64,000 nucleotides of DNA, taken from Erythroxylum novogranatense (taxonomy: Eukaryota; Streptophyta; Magnoliopsida; Malpighiales; Erythroxylaceae). The DNA lies in the NCBI GenBank assembly GCA_029891385.1, contig CM057231.1, positions 19,003,300 to 19,067,299 of the forward strand, in the 5' to 3' direction. Of the stretch, positions 11,942 to 22,983 are shown in pieces (within the stretch, counting starts at the first letter, position 1; the number at the start of each line of letters is the position of its first letter). Under the pieces are notes generated by a model. It did not search any database. It saw only the letters and a list, made by a program, of their open reading frames with translations, and was not told where the DNA came from. A program made the translations under genes and the position numbers.

Positions 11942-12960
11942 TGAAGTAAATCACTTGTTAATATAGAAATCCGATATAATATGTAAATTACACAAGAAGG
12001 GGGGTTGAATTGTATATCTTTTCGAAAATATTAATCTTTTGATACTTCTTGAATTTCTTTACAAAATTCAAATGATTACTAAAACACTTTGCTAAAGTTG
12101 ATAAGCAATGAAATCGCAAGTAATATTATCTACTCGTCTAACACAAGAAAATTAAAAGATAAGGGTTAGAGAATAGACGCTGTAATTTTATACTGGTTCA
12201 CCCCAAACCTTGAGCTACATCGAGTCCCTAGATTTTTTTGAGATTTCACTATACCCTTCAACTTTACAAGTATTCTTTCAACACGTAGAGCCTTTTTAGT
12301 TCTCTCTCACAAAGTATTCTTTATCAGCTATATTAGCCTCTCCAGGCTCTAGCCTTCCTTTCTCTCTTTAAGAAAAGTATTTTTAAGTTTTCAAGTTACA
12401 GGTGTACTTGCTCACTTCTTTTGCACTTTGAATACATAATTTTTGCGAATATAAAAAATGTTCATGAGTAATTCTCTATCTGTGTATATAGTTTTCGACT
12501 AAAACTAATATTTATAGCCTAAGTCTCCAACTGTCTTCTTGATAACTGCTTCTTGAATCTTCTAGAAACAGTTATTAGTTGAGTCCTGTAACTAACTCCA
12601 TCTAATTAACTGACTAACATTCTAGAATATCTTCCTTTTGAATCATCTGGAATAACTTTTCTTCTGTTACTACATTTCGTCTGTTATTCCGCTTCGTCTT
12701 ATTCTTCGTCTTATGTTGCCCTTCGTCTTATGCTTTGTCTTATGTTTTGACTTCGTCTTATGTTTCAACTTAGTCTTATGTTGCTGCGCTTCGCTTATGT
12801 TTCCTCTTCATCTTACTGCGCTTCTTATTATATTGCCTAAGTGTTAAATACATTTATTTGCACACTTAACAAACCCATCAAAACAGTTCATACATTTATA
12901 AGATTATTATTATTTAATTGTCATCAAAATTAATAGAAGTGAAGTCCTCTTGACTTAACA
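11942..12960 (-). mobile_element. 5' LTR of the SIRE-type element
   Basis: About 1019 bp. The minus strand begins TGTTAAGTC at 12960, soon followed by ATTTTGATGACAA, a signature of SIRE/Opie LTR starts, and ends ...TTCA at 11942 beside the primer-binding site. Near its 3' end is the GGGGGGTTGAATTG-type motif (plus strand 12000-12016) typical of this clade. A Cys/Thr-rich simple patch of CTTCGTCTTA-like repeats lies at 12680-12820. The partner LTR has been lost. Confidence 0.8.
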
Positions 12961-13396
12961 CAATTATATGGATTAAAAAAATTGAAGAAGAAAGAAAGGA
13001 AGAAAATTACAGGTGTTAATGCTACTTCTTGGTTTCGGCTGTATGTTGTAGGGTTGTTTCTTATTTCTGGTTCTCATAGAAGAGAAAGGTGGACAAGAGA
13101 AAAGCTTAACAAAGTGAAAGACAGTGGAGACAGTCGCGGGCGAAACTTGCACCAAAGCACATAACAATTAATAAGAGATAATCATTGTATATCTTCATTA
13201 AACATATTCATGTATATCCACATAGATAGTTTATCTTTTATATCTAGTTGTTATAACAAACTCTTGTAAACTCTGTTATATATTCTTATACGTACTATAA
13301 TACCTCAGTATCCTTTTTATGGTATCAGAGCCATAGCCATACGAAATTTTTTTCAACATTCATTTATTTCTTACCCATTCAACAACGAAACCGACA

Positions 13397-15273
13397 TGTC
13401 TCTAGATAATGAATTTGTTGCCACTGTTGCACTTGCTATTAACGCTGAAACTGCCCTCCCTCAAAACCTAATCATGTTTAGCATAGGTTTTTCATCTAAT
13501 TCCGAACTTAATGGTGCTAACTATCCTGCCTAGAGAGTCCAGGCCAGTGCACTGCTCATTAGCTATAATGTCAAAGGTTATGTTAATGGATCCATTCCTT
13601 GTCCAGAAACACCCGGACCTGCCCTGGATCTTTGGATAAGACAAGATCAATTTGTCCTCCATGCATTGATGACCACTGATGCTACCAATATTTCCACGCT
13701 CCTTGGTTCTGTTCATTCCTCTAAAGAAGCTTGGGAGCTTCTTGTCAAGACTTATGCTGGCACATCTCGTTCGAGACTTATGTCTCTAAAGGAAAACTGA
13801 CTTGTATTTAGAAGGGTAACTAAAATATCTCTGAATATTTGAAGGAAATTAAAGGCATAGCAGATGAAATTGTTATTGTCAGTTCACCAATCGATGATGC
13901 GGATTGGGTAATCCACACTTTGAATGGTTTATTTTTTATTTCAAAGAAATCAGTGCTGTGATTCGTGCGTGGGAGACTCCGATCTGCTTTGATGATCTTC
14001 ATGAAAAACTTGTTGATTTTTAGCGCTTCCTCGAACGTTAGACACGACTGGATGACGCTATTCAGATGTCTTCTGTGCATGTCTGGTCCAAACAACATCC
14101 AAGTGTTTCTAAATGCTTTGGTCGTCCCAGTCATCATCCATCATCCATCATCCATCATCCAGCAACCCACCCGTCATCTCGCCTACTTCTGTCATGTCTT
14201 CTATATCTAAACATCACGAAATCATTTGTCAGTACTGTGACAAACCTAGTTACACTGTGAAAAACTGTTGGCTCTTACATAGGAAACATGCAAAATATCA
14301 AACCAGACTTCCACCGTCCGCTCAACGCAGATCTCGTGCTCTAAGTGCCTATCATGCTCACACCACGGGATCAACTCCGTAAGGGTTATGGATTCTTGAC
14401 TCTGGTGCAACCTATCACGTCAAAAATGACATGAGCAACCTGTCTGTATATTCCCCTTATAGAGGGGACGGAAATTTGCAAGTTAGTGATGGCTATGAAG
14501 TCCCAATTGAAAACACTGGTAGTTTCTTTCTTCCCACTAAATCCAAGTCCATTATTTTAAATAAGGTTTTATATATGCCAAAGATTAATAAGAACCTTTT
14601 CTTTGTTAAACGATTGTGCACTCGAAACAACATATCTATTGAGTTCTATCCTGACTCCTTTCAAGTGAAGGATTTATAGACAAAGGCAGTGCTTCTTATA
14701 GGATTATGCCACAATGATCTCTATGGCCTCTGTCTTCCGATGCCCAAACCTGTTGTTTTTCATGCTCGTCTTCCTAGTACACCAATCCTGCATCACATCC
14801 TAGATCACCTATCGAATAAATTTTTTAATTTTATTCAGTCGACTCATAAGTTAACGTCGCGTCTAGTTTCATCTGTTCCGTGTGTTTCCTGTCAGTGTGA
14901 AAAGAGTTATAAACTTCCATTCTCCAATCTTCAGTTACAAAGTACTACACCTTTAGAAATAATATTTTCTGATGTTTGGGGTCCTACTCCTATAGTTTCC
15001 ATTGATGTTTTCGATATTACGGGATCTTTGTTGATCAATTCACTAAATATACTTGGGTTTATTTGCTGAAATATAAATTTGATGTTTTGCCTACGTTCAT
15101 CAATTTCTGAAAGGTTGTTAAAAAATAATTTGAAACACCAATAAAAACCATATATTCTGAGAATGGTGGAGAGTTTCTTAAACTCAAACCTTATCTTGCC
15201 ACTTACGGTATCTCTCATATTACTACCCCACCTCATACTCCAGAGCTCAATGGCATGTCCGAAAGACGTCATC
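13397..15273 (+). pseudogene. gag, protease and N-terminal integrase of the Ale-type copia
   Basis: The ATG at 13397 opens a gag reading (MSLDNEFVATVALAIN...) with one stop at about 13533, where a Trp codon is expected, and others near 13798 and 14022. A worn zinc knuckle lies at 14225-14270 (CQYCDKPSYTVKNC, with the usual His replaced). The protease motif WILDSGATYHV follows at 14389-14420. The pre-integrase (HARLPSTPILHHIL) is at 14761-14800 and the integrase core runs to 15273, with TYSENGGEF (an Asp-to-Glu change at the second catalytic site) near 15150-15175 and the catalytic Glu in MSERRH just before the insertion. The insertion lies within the Arg/His-rich stretch after that Glu and the reading resumes at 26172. 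Confidence 0.82.
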
Positions 15274-18200
15274 TGTTAGCCCCAAAAAAAAAATTTAAAA
15301 TTAAGCATGATTAGATTAATTGAGTAAGTTATGTTAGCATTAATTAAGTTGACATTAATTAATATGTGATAGCATTAAAGAGTAGGTGGTAAGTTAATGA
15401 AATTAAATGAGTAAGTTGGGCTTAAAGGATTATGGGCTTGAGTAGTATAAGGAGGAAAATAAGAAAGGAGGAAGAATAGGTAAATGGGCTTAAGTATATG
15501 GGCTTAAGTGAGTAGTAAGAGGTATAAAAGAGGAAGGAAATAAGTAAGTAGTAGAAGAGGAAGAGGAAATTTCGAAAATTAGAGGGAGAAGAGAGGAAGT
15601 GTCGTGGAAGGTGGAGAAAGAAGGAGAAAAGAAGAAAGGCTTGGCTAGGGTTTGATTTTCCAAGAGATTAAGCAAGAGTTTGAAGAAAGTTCAAGAAGGA
15701 AAAGTGTGGAGGAAGAGCTAAGCTACATTTTGAGCCAAGAAATTCTTTGGTTGAGTCAAGAACCAAGGTAAGTTATAATTTCAAGTGTTAGTTTTTGGTT
15801 GGGTTTTGGTGTAGATAACTTAGAAAGAAGATGGATTTAGTGATTCTAAAGTTCATATCATGATTTAGGTTCATTAGGTTTTCAATTTTTGAAACCCTAA
15901 GTGATATGAGGTTATTTTCTTGTCATGGATGAAGAAGGACAAGAAGAAAGAGAAGAGCAAGAGGAGGAGCTCCATTTAGCAAGGATTTAGCAAGTTATAA
16001 GGTGGGTTTCACTTTTATCTTTATGTTAGTAAGTATTAAATGCTACTTTAACTAATGAATTTAATGATTTGTAACTATTTGAGATAAGCATTGATTGTGC
16101 CTTGATCATGTGCGTAAAATGGTGTATGATTGCCATTAAGTGAGCATTTTAACAGTGTATGACATTGCTTGTTATTGCTTGAAATTTCCATGAATTGAAT
16201 AAGCATGAATGAGGTCATGAAATGTGAGCTAAGCATGAAATATATCATTTTCAAGAAATCACTTTATGGATGCATGAAAATCCATTTTCGAAAATCACCA
16301 ATGGACAAGACAAGTCTATTTTTTTTATGCATGAAATTCAGTGTTATGTGGGTTAGTTAAGTCCACCAGCAAAGTCACGTGCACGCCGACCAAGATAGCC
16401 TTCGCCTGCTGCCTGATTGTGACATAGGATGTTCCTTTTGGACTCCTCAGATATGACTACACTTGTGTAGCTCATCAAGAACCGTGGACTTTTGAACCAT
16501 CAGCTATGTGTTTATGTGTTAGCATATGTTTACAAGAATGAGAATTACATGGATCATGAACATTGTGTTTTGAGATTGATAAATTTCATGAAATGCATGA
16601 TTGTATGATTGCTATACAAAAGTGCTAAAAGTATGATTTATGAAACAATGTAGCTTATTAGCCTAAATATAAACGTGTTACCCACTTTGCGGCTCACCCC
16701 ACCTTCCCGTCCCCATCTCCAGTGAAGATCGGATCTCAAGAATGAGCTCAAGGCATACCCAAGATCTTAGTGTTTTGATTTTGTATTTTCAAGATAACTT
16801 TTGTAAATCAATGCTTTAGATGCATTTTGGGCAAACGATGTTTTTGCAAGTTTATGTTTTGGATTTGATGTAGTGGCTTAAAATGCCCTCTAAAGCTTTG
16901 TAATAACTCATATTTTTCATATGGAAGCAAGAATATTCAGTTCTAATGTATTTTGAGCAATTCATGCATGTTTGAAACAATTACATCATTGTATAGTTTG
17001 AATTTGACAAGAAAGGAGGAAATGTGATTGTGTTAGTTGGATATGATTTGAGAAAGTTTAGAAGCTTAGGAGTGTGTTGTTTCCCTTGAATATTGAATTG
17101 TTGTGCAGGTTGTAGCCTTAGATTGAAGATTTGGGTTAGGGATAAAATAGGGGAGGTGCTGTCAAATTTTCCCAAAAATTGTGCAGCAACTTCCATTTGA
17201 TTTTAGACTCTCTTAGTGTTTGAATTGAATTGAGAGATCTTCTTGAAGTTTGTATCTTAAGATTAGATCTTTAAAATGGCGTATCATTTGTTTCATTTGG
17301 ACTTAGGGTTAAAAAGTTATGAGGTGAAGAACATATTCAGTTACTGTTCATGTACTGTTACATTGGTCTTTAATGAGCAGTGTCCTTTGAGTGGCATTTT
17401 GCCTTGATTAATGAGGAAATTAGCTTTAACATCCTTCATGAGATTTGTAGTTTATCTTGTTATCTTTCCATGAAGGTATAGTATGCACATATTGGAGCTA
17501 GGAATAAGAAATTATGAGTTTTGAAAGATGCTAGTGTCAAGTGGTTTTAAGGATGAGAGGTTGGAAGTTCTGGAAAATGGCGTGTCCGTTAAACAGACAT
17601 GAATGGCCTCGGGTGCCAAAACACCTCTTAACCTGTCCATGTCCGTTGGACGGACTTGCATGTCCGTTTAACGGACATTTGCGAACCATTTGGTACCCAT
17701 CCACCCGAATGTGTCCGTTAAACGGACATGCATGTCCATTTAACGGACAGCTACGGGAAAAAATGCAAATTGGACAAAGTTAGAGACCGAATTTCGTTTC
17801 ATGGTCTTCATAAGAGTTGTATATCTAGATGTCTAATTTCAAATGGTGAAAGAAAGAACAAAATCTGACATCTATATAAAAAGTTATGGCAATCGCGCCA
17901 AAAGAGTTTCAATTTGATTTTGGAAGTGAGCATGGTCCATTGTTTTGGGCATAGATCCCTCATACGACCTCCAATTGAGGTGAGGCTTGAACCATTGGAT
18001 TTATAAGACATATATCTTTCTTTCTACAAAAATTGGTATCATTTTGAGTTAAATTGAGGAATTTCTCATTAAAGGAAGTGAGAGGCCGGTTAAGAGAGCA
18101 TGTTTCGGGTATGAACTCTTCTAGGTTTTTGGAGTGTATCTTGAGTTACATAACTCTGATTAAGGTGGTTCTTGCCTCTATGCGAACGTGAGGCTTTAAG

Positions 18201-18430
18201 CTATATTTGATATGAATAAGTCAATTTGTGATTACGATGTTTAGGTAGTGTGCGCTCATCACTTTTATGGAACAACAACGAATACCACTACAATGTCCTA
18301 AGCGCAAGGTTTCAGGACTACGGAAGTTGGGCTCTTGAAACGGGGTCCGACATTATTATGGTATCAAAGCCAAAGTAAGAGTATTAGGTTATAAGTAGTT
18401 GGGGTCCGGTCTACGGATCGGGTTCCAACA
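15274..18430 (+). mobile_element. 5' LTR of the Tekay element
   Basis: 3157 bp, from TGTTAGCCCC to GGGTTCCAACA, followed by TATA and the primer-binding site. It contains the palindrome cluster at 17583-17749 and an internal primer-binding-site look-alike at 18359-18371. Compared with the 3' LTR it has lost one palindrome after 17599, and it differs in dense patches at about 16380-16500 and 16690-16780. The many small ORFs inside are not genes. Confidence 0.93.
17583..17749. repeat. Paired-palindrome cluster in the 5' LTR
   Basis: The 17-bp near-palindrome TGTCCGTTAAACGGACA or a variant starts at 17583, 17640, 17661, 17712 and 17733. Within pairs the starts are 21 bp apart (17640/17661 and 17712/17733), with a 4-bp TGCA spacer. 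The first copy stands alone because its partner, present in the 3' LTR, is deleted. Copies differ by one to three bases, mostly at symmetric positions. Confidence 0.93.
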
Positions 18431-18434
18431 TATA

Positions 18435-18446
18435 TGGTATCAGAGC
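18435..18446 (+). other. Primer-binding site of the Tekay element
   Basis: TGGTATCAGAGC, complementary to the 3' end of initiator Met-tRNA, 4 bp after the 5' LTR. A second, weaker copy (TGGTATCAAAGCC) lies 76 bp upstream inside the LTR. Confidence 0.9.
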
Positions 18447-18646
18447 AGCCCTAGGTTTATGATTTCCTAGGAACCCTAGTGGGTAGCCTCAAAGGTAGAG
18501 TCAACATGCATCATGTTACTTGAATCCTAAGCATTGTTTTAAATACAGTACATGCACTATTGGTCTTGAATTGTTTTACATGATTTGAACTGGTTTCTCA
18601 AAGCATGAGTTAAAGATTTGAAATGATTTTTATTTAAAGGAGTAAT

Positions 18647-19751
18647 ATGCCGCCTCGAAGGAGAACTCGAGGAGCTCAATCTCGATTAGGCTCTCAGCGG
18701 GGAAGTACGGATGAATCCCATATTCCCCAGGATGCAGGGACCATCCCTGTTACAGATTCTGAGGCACCAAGTGTGCAGCATGAGGTGCCTCTCCAGCCTC
18801 CTCCTATGCCAAATCCAGTAGACCCACAATTCTTTCAGGCCTTTGCCCAGGCTTTCGCATATGCTATGGGCCAGGGAAGGCAGGCTCAGGTGCCAACTCC
18901 AGCAGATCGGAGTGGGCAGTATGACAAGCTCCGGAAGTATGGGGCTGTCGATTTCAGCGGGACTACAAATCCCGAAGAGGCAGAAGCATGGTTGAAGAGG
19001 ACCGAGAGGGTCCTGAAACAGATGAAGTGCTCAGATGAAGAGAAGCTAGATTATGCAGTTAGTCTGCTACAGGGGGATGCACTGCATTGGTGGGAGTCAG
19101 TGCCTCGCAGTCAGGCAGTACCTCCAGAGCTGACATGGAGGGAATTTCTAGAAGCCTTCAGGAGGAAGTACTTCTCGATGGTCTATGTCCAAGAGAAGGC
19201 CAGGGAATTTCTGAACCTTACCCAAAGGGATCTGACAGTGAGTGAGTATGAACTGAAGTTCACTCAACTTTTCAGTATGCACCAACATTGTGGCCAATGA
19301 AGTGGACAAGTGCCGCAAGTTTGAAGGGGATTGCATTTAGGGATCGAGAGAAGGTGGTGATCCATAGTTTCGTGATTACCAACAGCTAGTGGATGCTGGC
19401 GCTCAGTGAGAAGTCGGAGAATATTAAAGGCGATGTGAGCGGAAAAGGAAGAACAGAGAACGATCCTCCAGAAGGGAGTGGGTGCTCCAGACCGAGAGGA
19501 GCACCAAGACCCATCATACTCAGAGTGGCATGGGCGAGAGGTCTGCCAAGAGTCGCATCGAGGCAATTTACGAACAGTCTCTAGTGTGGGAGGCCCAGAA
19601 AGTCATGGAAGGGCAAGTATCCCAGCAGGATCGGTCAAGGGAAATTTCATCCAGGGAGGTGTCTCAAGGGGTTTAGTGGTTGCTTCCAGTGTGGAGAGAA
19701 GGGGCATATGATGAGAGATTGTCCCCAGAGGCTGAGACAGGAGGGTTCCTA
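18647..19751 (+). pseudogene. gag of the Tekay element
   Basis: The ATG at 18647 begins MPPRRRTRGAQSR, a basic N-terminus typical of plant chromovirus Gag. The capsid-like region (residues ~100-215) has the Retrotrans_gag pattern, with ALHWWESV, FRRKYFS and the downstream SEYELKF. A stop at 19300 follows MHQHCGQ. The rest is recovered in other frames, ending in a perfect CCHC knuckle at 19681-19722 (C-x2-C-x4-H-x4-C, CFQCGEKGHMMRDC). Frameshifts near 19300, 19390 and 19480 show the Gag is broken. Family role: nucleocapsid formation and RNA packaging. Confidence 0.88.
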
Positions 19752-19779
19752 AGTTCAAGCTCAGAGGCAGACGGAGATA

Positions 19780-22700
19780 GTGGGAACCAGCCGATCATGT
19801 AGTAGCGCCTGGAGCGGTCGGAGGGCTAATCCTGCAGGGAGGCCAAGAGCACAGGGTCAGGCACCAGCTAGAGTATTTGCCATGACCAGAGAGGAAGCTG
19901 CAGCTGCTCCTGAAGTTGTGACTGGTATGGCTCAGTTGTTCAATTCTGCAGTTTACGTTTTGATTGATATGGGTTCCACACATTCATTTGTTTCCTCAAG
20001 TATGAATATGCATGCAGTTAGTCCTGAGATTATAGATAACTTTCTGGTTGTTAGTACTCCTTTGGGGAGTAAAGTAGTGATCAGTTTGGTTTATAAGGAT
20101 TGTGAGCTCAGCATCAGTGGTACTAGATTGGTAGTAGATTTGCTACCTCTAGACCTTAAAGGGCTAGATGTCATACTAGGAATGGATGCCATGGAGAAGT
20201 ATAAGGCAAACCTAGACTGTAGTCTCAAGGAAGTAGAATTTGATCTAGGAGATGGTCAGAAAGTAATCTTCAAGGGGGACAGAAAACTGCCAGCACCGAG
20301 GATCATTTCAGCTTTGCTAGCTGACAGGATGATGGGCCAGGGGGCGAAGCTTAACAAGATGACGATCCAGAACAAGTATTCGTTGCCACGGATAGATGAT
20401 TTATTTGATCAGCTGCAGGGAGCAAGGGTCTTTTCGAAGATTGACCTAAGATCAGGTTATCATCAACTCCGAATTAGGGAGTTTGATGTAAACAAGACAG
20501 CTTTCAGGACCCGTTACGGGCACTATGAATTCAGGGTCATGCCCTTCGAATTGACCAATGCTCCAGCTGCCTTCATGGATCTGATGAATAGGGTGTTTAA
20601 TGAATTCTTAGATCAGTTTGTCATTGTGTTCATTGATGACATTCTGGTCTATTCCAAGGATGAAGGAGAGCATGAACAAAGATCTCGTGATAGTATTGCA
20701 GATTGAGAGAGCAGAGTCAGTATGCCAAATTCAGAAGTGTGAATTTTGGCTGCGTGAAATAGTTTTCCTCGGACATGTGATTTCGATAAAGGGATCCATG
20801 TTGATCCGAGGAAAGTAGAAGCGATGAGTGAATTGGCAAGAGCCCAAGACGGTGAAGGAGGTAAGGAGTTTTCTAGGCTGGCGGGTTATTATAGTAGATT
20901 CGTGGAAGGATTCTCATGATAGCTGCCCTATGACTAAGTCATAAGAAAGAATCAGCAGCTCATATGGAGTGAGGAATGTCGAAGAGCTTTGAGGAGCTCA
21001 AGAACAGATTGACAAGTGCTCCAAAGATTGGTTTTGCCCAATGGAGACCGGGGGTATCTGGTGTCTGATGATGCTTCGAGGAAGGGTTTAGGATGTGTAC
21101 TGATGCAGGATGACAGGGTAATAGCCTATGCTTCACGGTAGTTGAAGCAGTATGAGTTAAATTATCCAACTCATGACTTGGAGTTAGCGGTGTAATTTTG
21201 CCCTAAAGATTTGGAGACACTACCTATATGGGGTTCAGACTAGGATCTTCACGGACCACAAAAGTCTTAAGTACATTATGAGTCGAAAGAGTTGAATTTA
21301 AAGCGAGACGATGGTTGGAGTTGCTCAAGGACTATGACCTGATGATAGAGTATCATCCAGGCAAGGCGAATGTAGTGGCAGATGCTTTGAGCAGGAAGTC
21401 ATCCATATCTTACGTGCAATCAGTTTACTTGCCTCTGTTGGAACAGATGGCCAAGTTGAAGATCGCTTTAAGCGGATGAATCGATGGTGTTTTGCTCAAT
21501 TGTGGTGAGACCTATCCTTACGGAGAAGGTCAAGGATTTGTAGGAGCGGATCTGAAATTAAGTGGTGAGAGATGAAATTCAACATGGTAGCGATCATAAG
21601 TGTAAGTAAGGGATGATGGGCTAATGGTAGTCGGAAGCAGGTTATGTATTCGAATGATAAAGCGATTAAGGATGAGATCATGGATGAGGCACACAATGCG
21701 CCTTATTCCATGCACCAAGGCAGCACCAGAATGTACAGAGATTTGAAGGAACATTTCTGGTGGAAAGGCATGAAGAGGGATGTAGCTGAATATGTGAGCA
21801 GATGTCTAGTGTGTCGCAAGTCAAGGTCGAACACCGTGCACCTTCAGTATGCTAAGGCCATTGTCCATTCCTGAATGAAAGTGGCAAAGGATCACGATGG
21901 ATTTTTTGATTGGCTTGCCTAGGACCAGCAAGAAGCATGATGTCATTTGGGTTATTGTTGATCGGTTGACCAAGTCAGCCCATTTTCTGGCAATTAAGCA
22001 AACAGATTCATTGCATGTTTTAGCCAGGAAGTATATTGATGAAGTGGTAAGATTACATGGAGTTCCAGATTCCATAGTATCCGATAGGGATCCTCGATTT
22101 ACGTCGAGATTCTGGAGTAGTTTACAGGAAGCTCTAGGGACTAAGTTGAGTTTCAGCACAGCATTTCATCCTCAGACGGATGGTCAGTCTGAGAGGACCA
22201 TTCAGACCCTAGAAGGAATGCTCAGAGCGTGTGTCATGGACTTCAAAGGAACATGGGATGAACATTTGCCGTTGGTCGAATTTGCCTATAATAATTCGTA
22301 CCATTCGAGCATTCAGATGGCTCCTTATGAAGCGATGTATGGCAGGAGATGCAGGACTCCAATATGTTGGGATGAAGAAGGCAAGAGGAAGCTAGTAGGA
22401 CCAGAATTGGTTCAGATAACAATGGATAAGGTTAGTTTGATCAAGCAGCGGCTGAAGGCAGCGCAGGATAGAATGAAAAGTTATGCAGATGCTCACAGAA
22501 AGGAAATGGGGTATGCAGTAGGTGACAAAGTATTCCTTAAGACCTCTCCATGGAAAGGGGTCATGAGGTTTGGCAGGAAAGGGAAGTTAAGTCCTCGTTA
22601 TGTAGGTCCGTATGAGATTCTAGAGAGGATCGGGCCGTTAGCTTACAGGTTGGCATTGCCTCCAGAGTTGTCTCAGATCCATGATGTTTTTCATGTTTCC

Positions 22701-22969
22701 ATGTTGAGAAGGTACAGATCAGCTCCTTCTCACATTATTCAGACCTCGGAGGTTCAGCTGAGTGATAATCTGAGCTATGAGGAGATGCCAGTGGCAATTC
22801 TGGATAGCAAGGAGAAAGTTCTCCAGAACAAAACAATTCAGCTAGTTAAAGTCCTTTAGAGGAATCATGCAGTTGAAGAGGCGACGTGGGAACCTTTGGA
22901 TGCAATGAAGGAGAAGAATCCACACCTCTTCAATGAATCAGGTAAGAATTTCGAGGACGAAATTTCTTA
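19780..22969 (+). pseudogene. pol of the Tekay element: protease, partial RT, RNase H, integrase, chromodomain
   Basis: 19780-20706 covers protease and RT. The protease motif reads [11 protein letters not shown], with Met where Ser/Thr is normal. After about 20338 the reading jumps straight into [20 protein letters not shown], so the protease-RT linker and the first RT motifs (the FVKKKDG region) are missing, roughly 130 codons by comparison with the family. The RT active site is FIDD at 20630-20641. RNase H is shifted and has stops (20870-21420; SDDASRKG, DALSRKS). Integrase at 21644-22859 has the H..H..C..C finger (MHQG...CLVCRK), with stops near 21875, and catalytic Asp (IVDRLTKSAHF), Asp (VSDRDPRF) and Glu (SERTIQ). 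The C-terminus from ~22780 (ILDSKEKVLQNK..., then TWEP) is the chromodomain position. Confidence 0.88.
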
Positions 22970-22983
22970 AGGGGGGGGAGAAA
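22969..22983 (+). other. Polypurine tract of the Tekay element
   Basis: A run of eight or more G within AAGGGGGGGGAGAAA, directly before the 3' LTR. It primes plus-strand DNA synthesis in this family. Confidence 0.9.

Larger units (their letters stand above)
1493..12960 (-). mobile_element. SIRE/Maximus-type Ty1/copia element, 3'-truncated and interrupted
   Basis: Read on the minus strand from right to left the order is LTR (11942-12960), primer-binding site, gag, protease, integrase, RT, RNase H and a further ORF. This is the order of Maximus/SIRE copia elements, the clade known for an extra ORF after pol. The left LTR is missing: the element ends near 1490 against an unrelated LTR fragment. 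A solo LTR (6793-10231) interrupts it inside the protease. All ORFs carry stops or frameshifts, so this is a dead copy. Clade assignment is from the gag N-terminus, the RNase H end and the extra ORF. Confidence 0.85.

Noticed and set aside
15490..15675. Identical 61-codon minus ORFs at 15490-15675 and 23199-23384
   Set aside because: They are duplicates only because they lie in the two LTRs; no coding evidence.
18359..18371. Treating the first TGGTATCAAAGCC as the true primer-binding site
   Set aside because: The same sequence lies inside the 3' LTR and the target duplication fixes the LTR end 78 bp further on.
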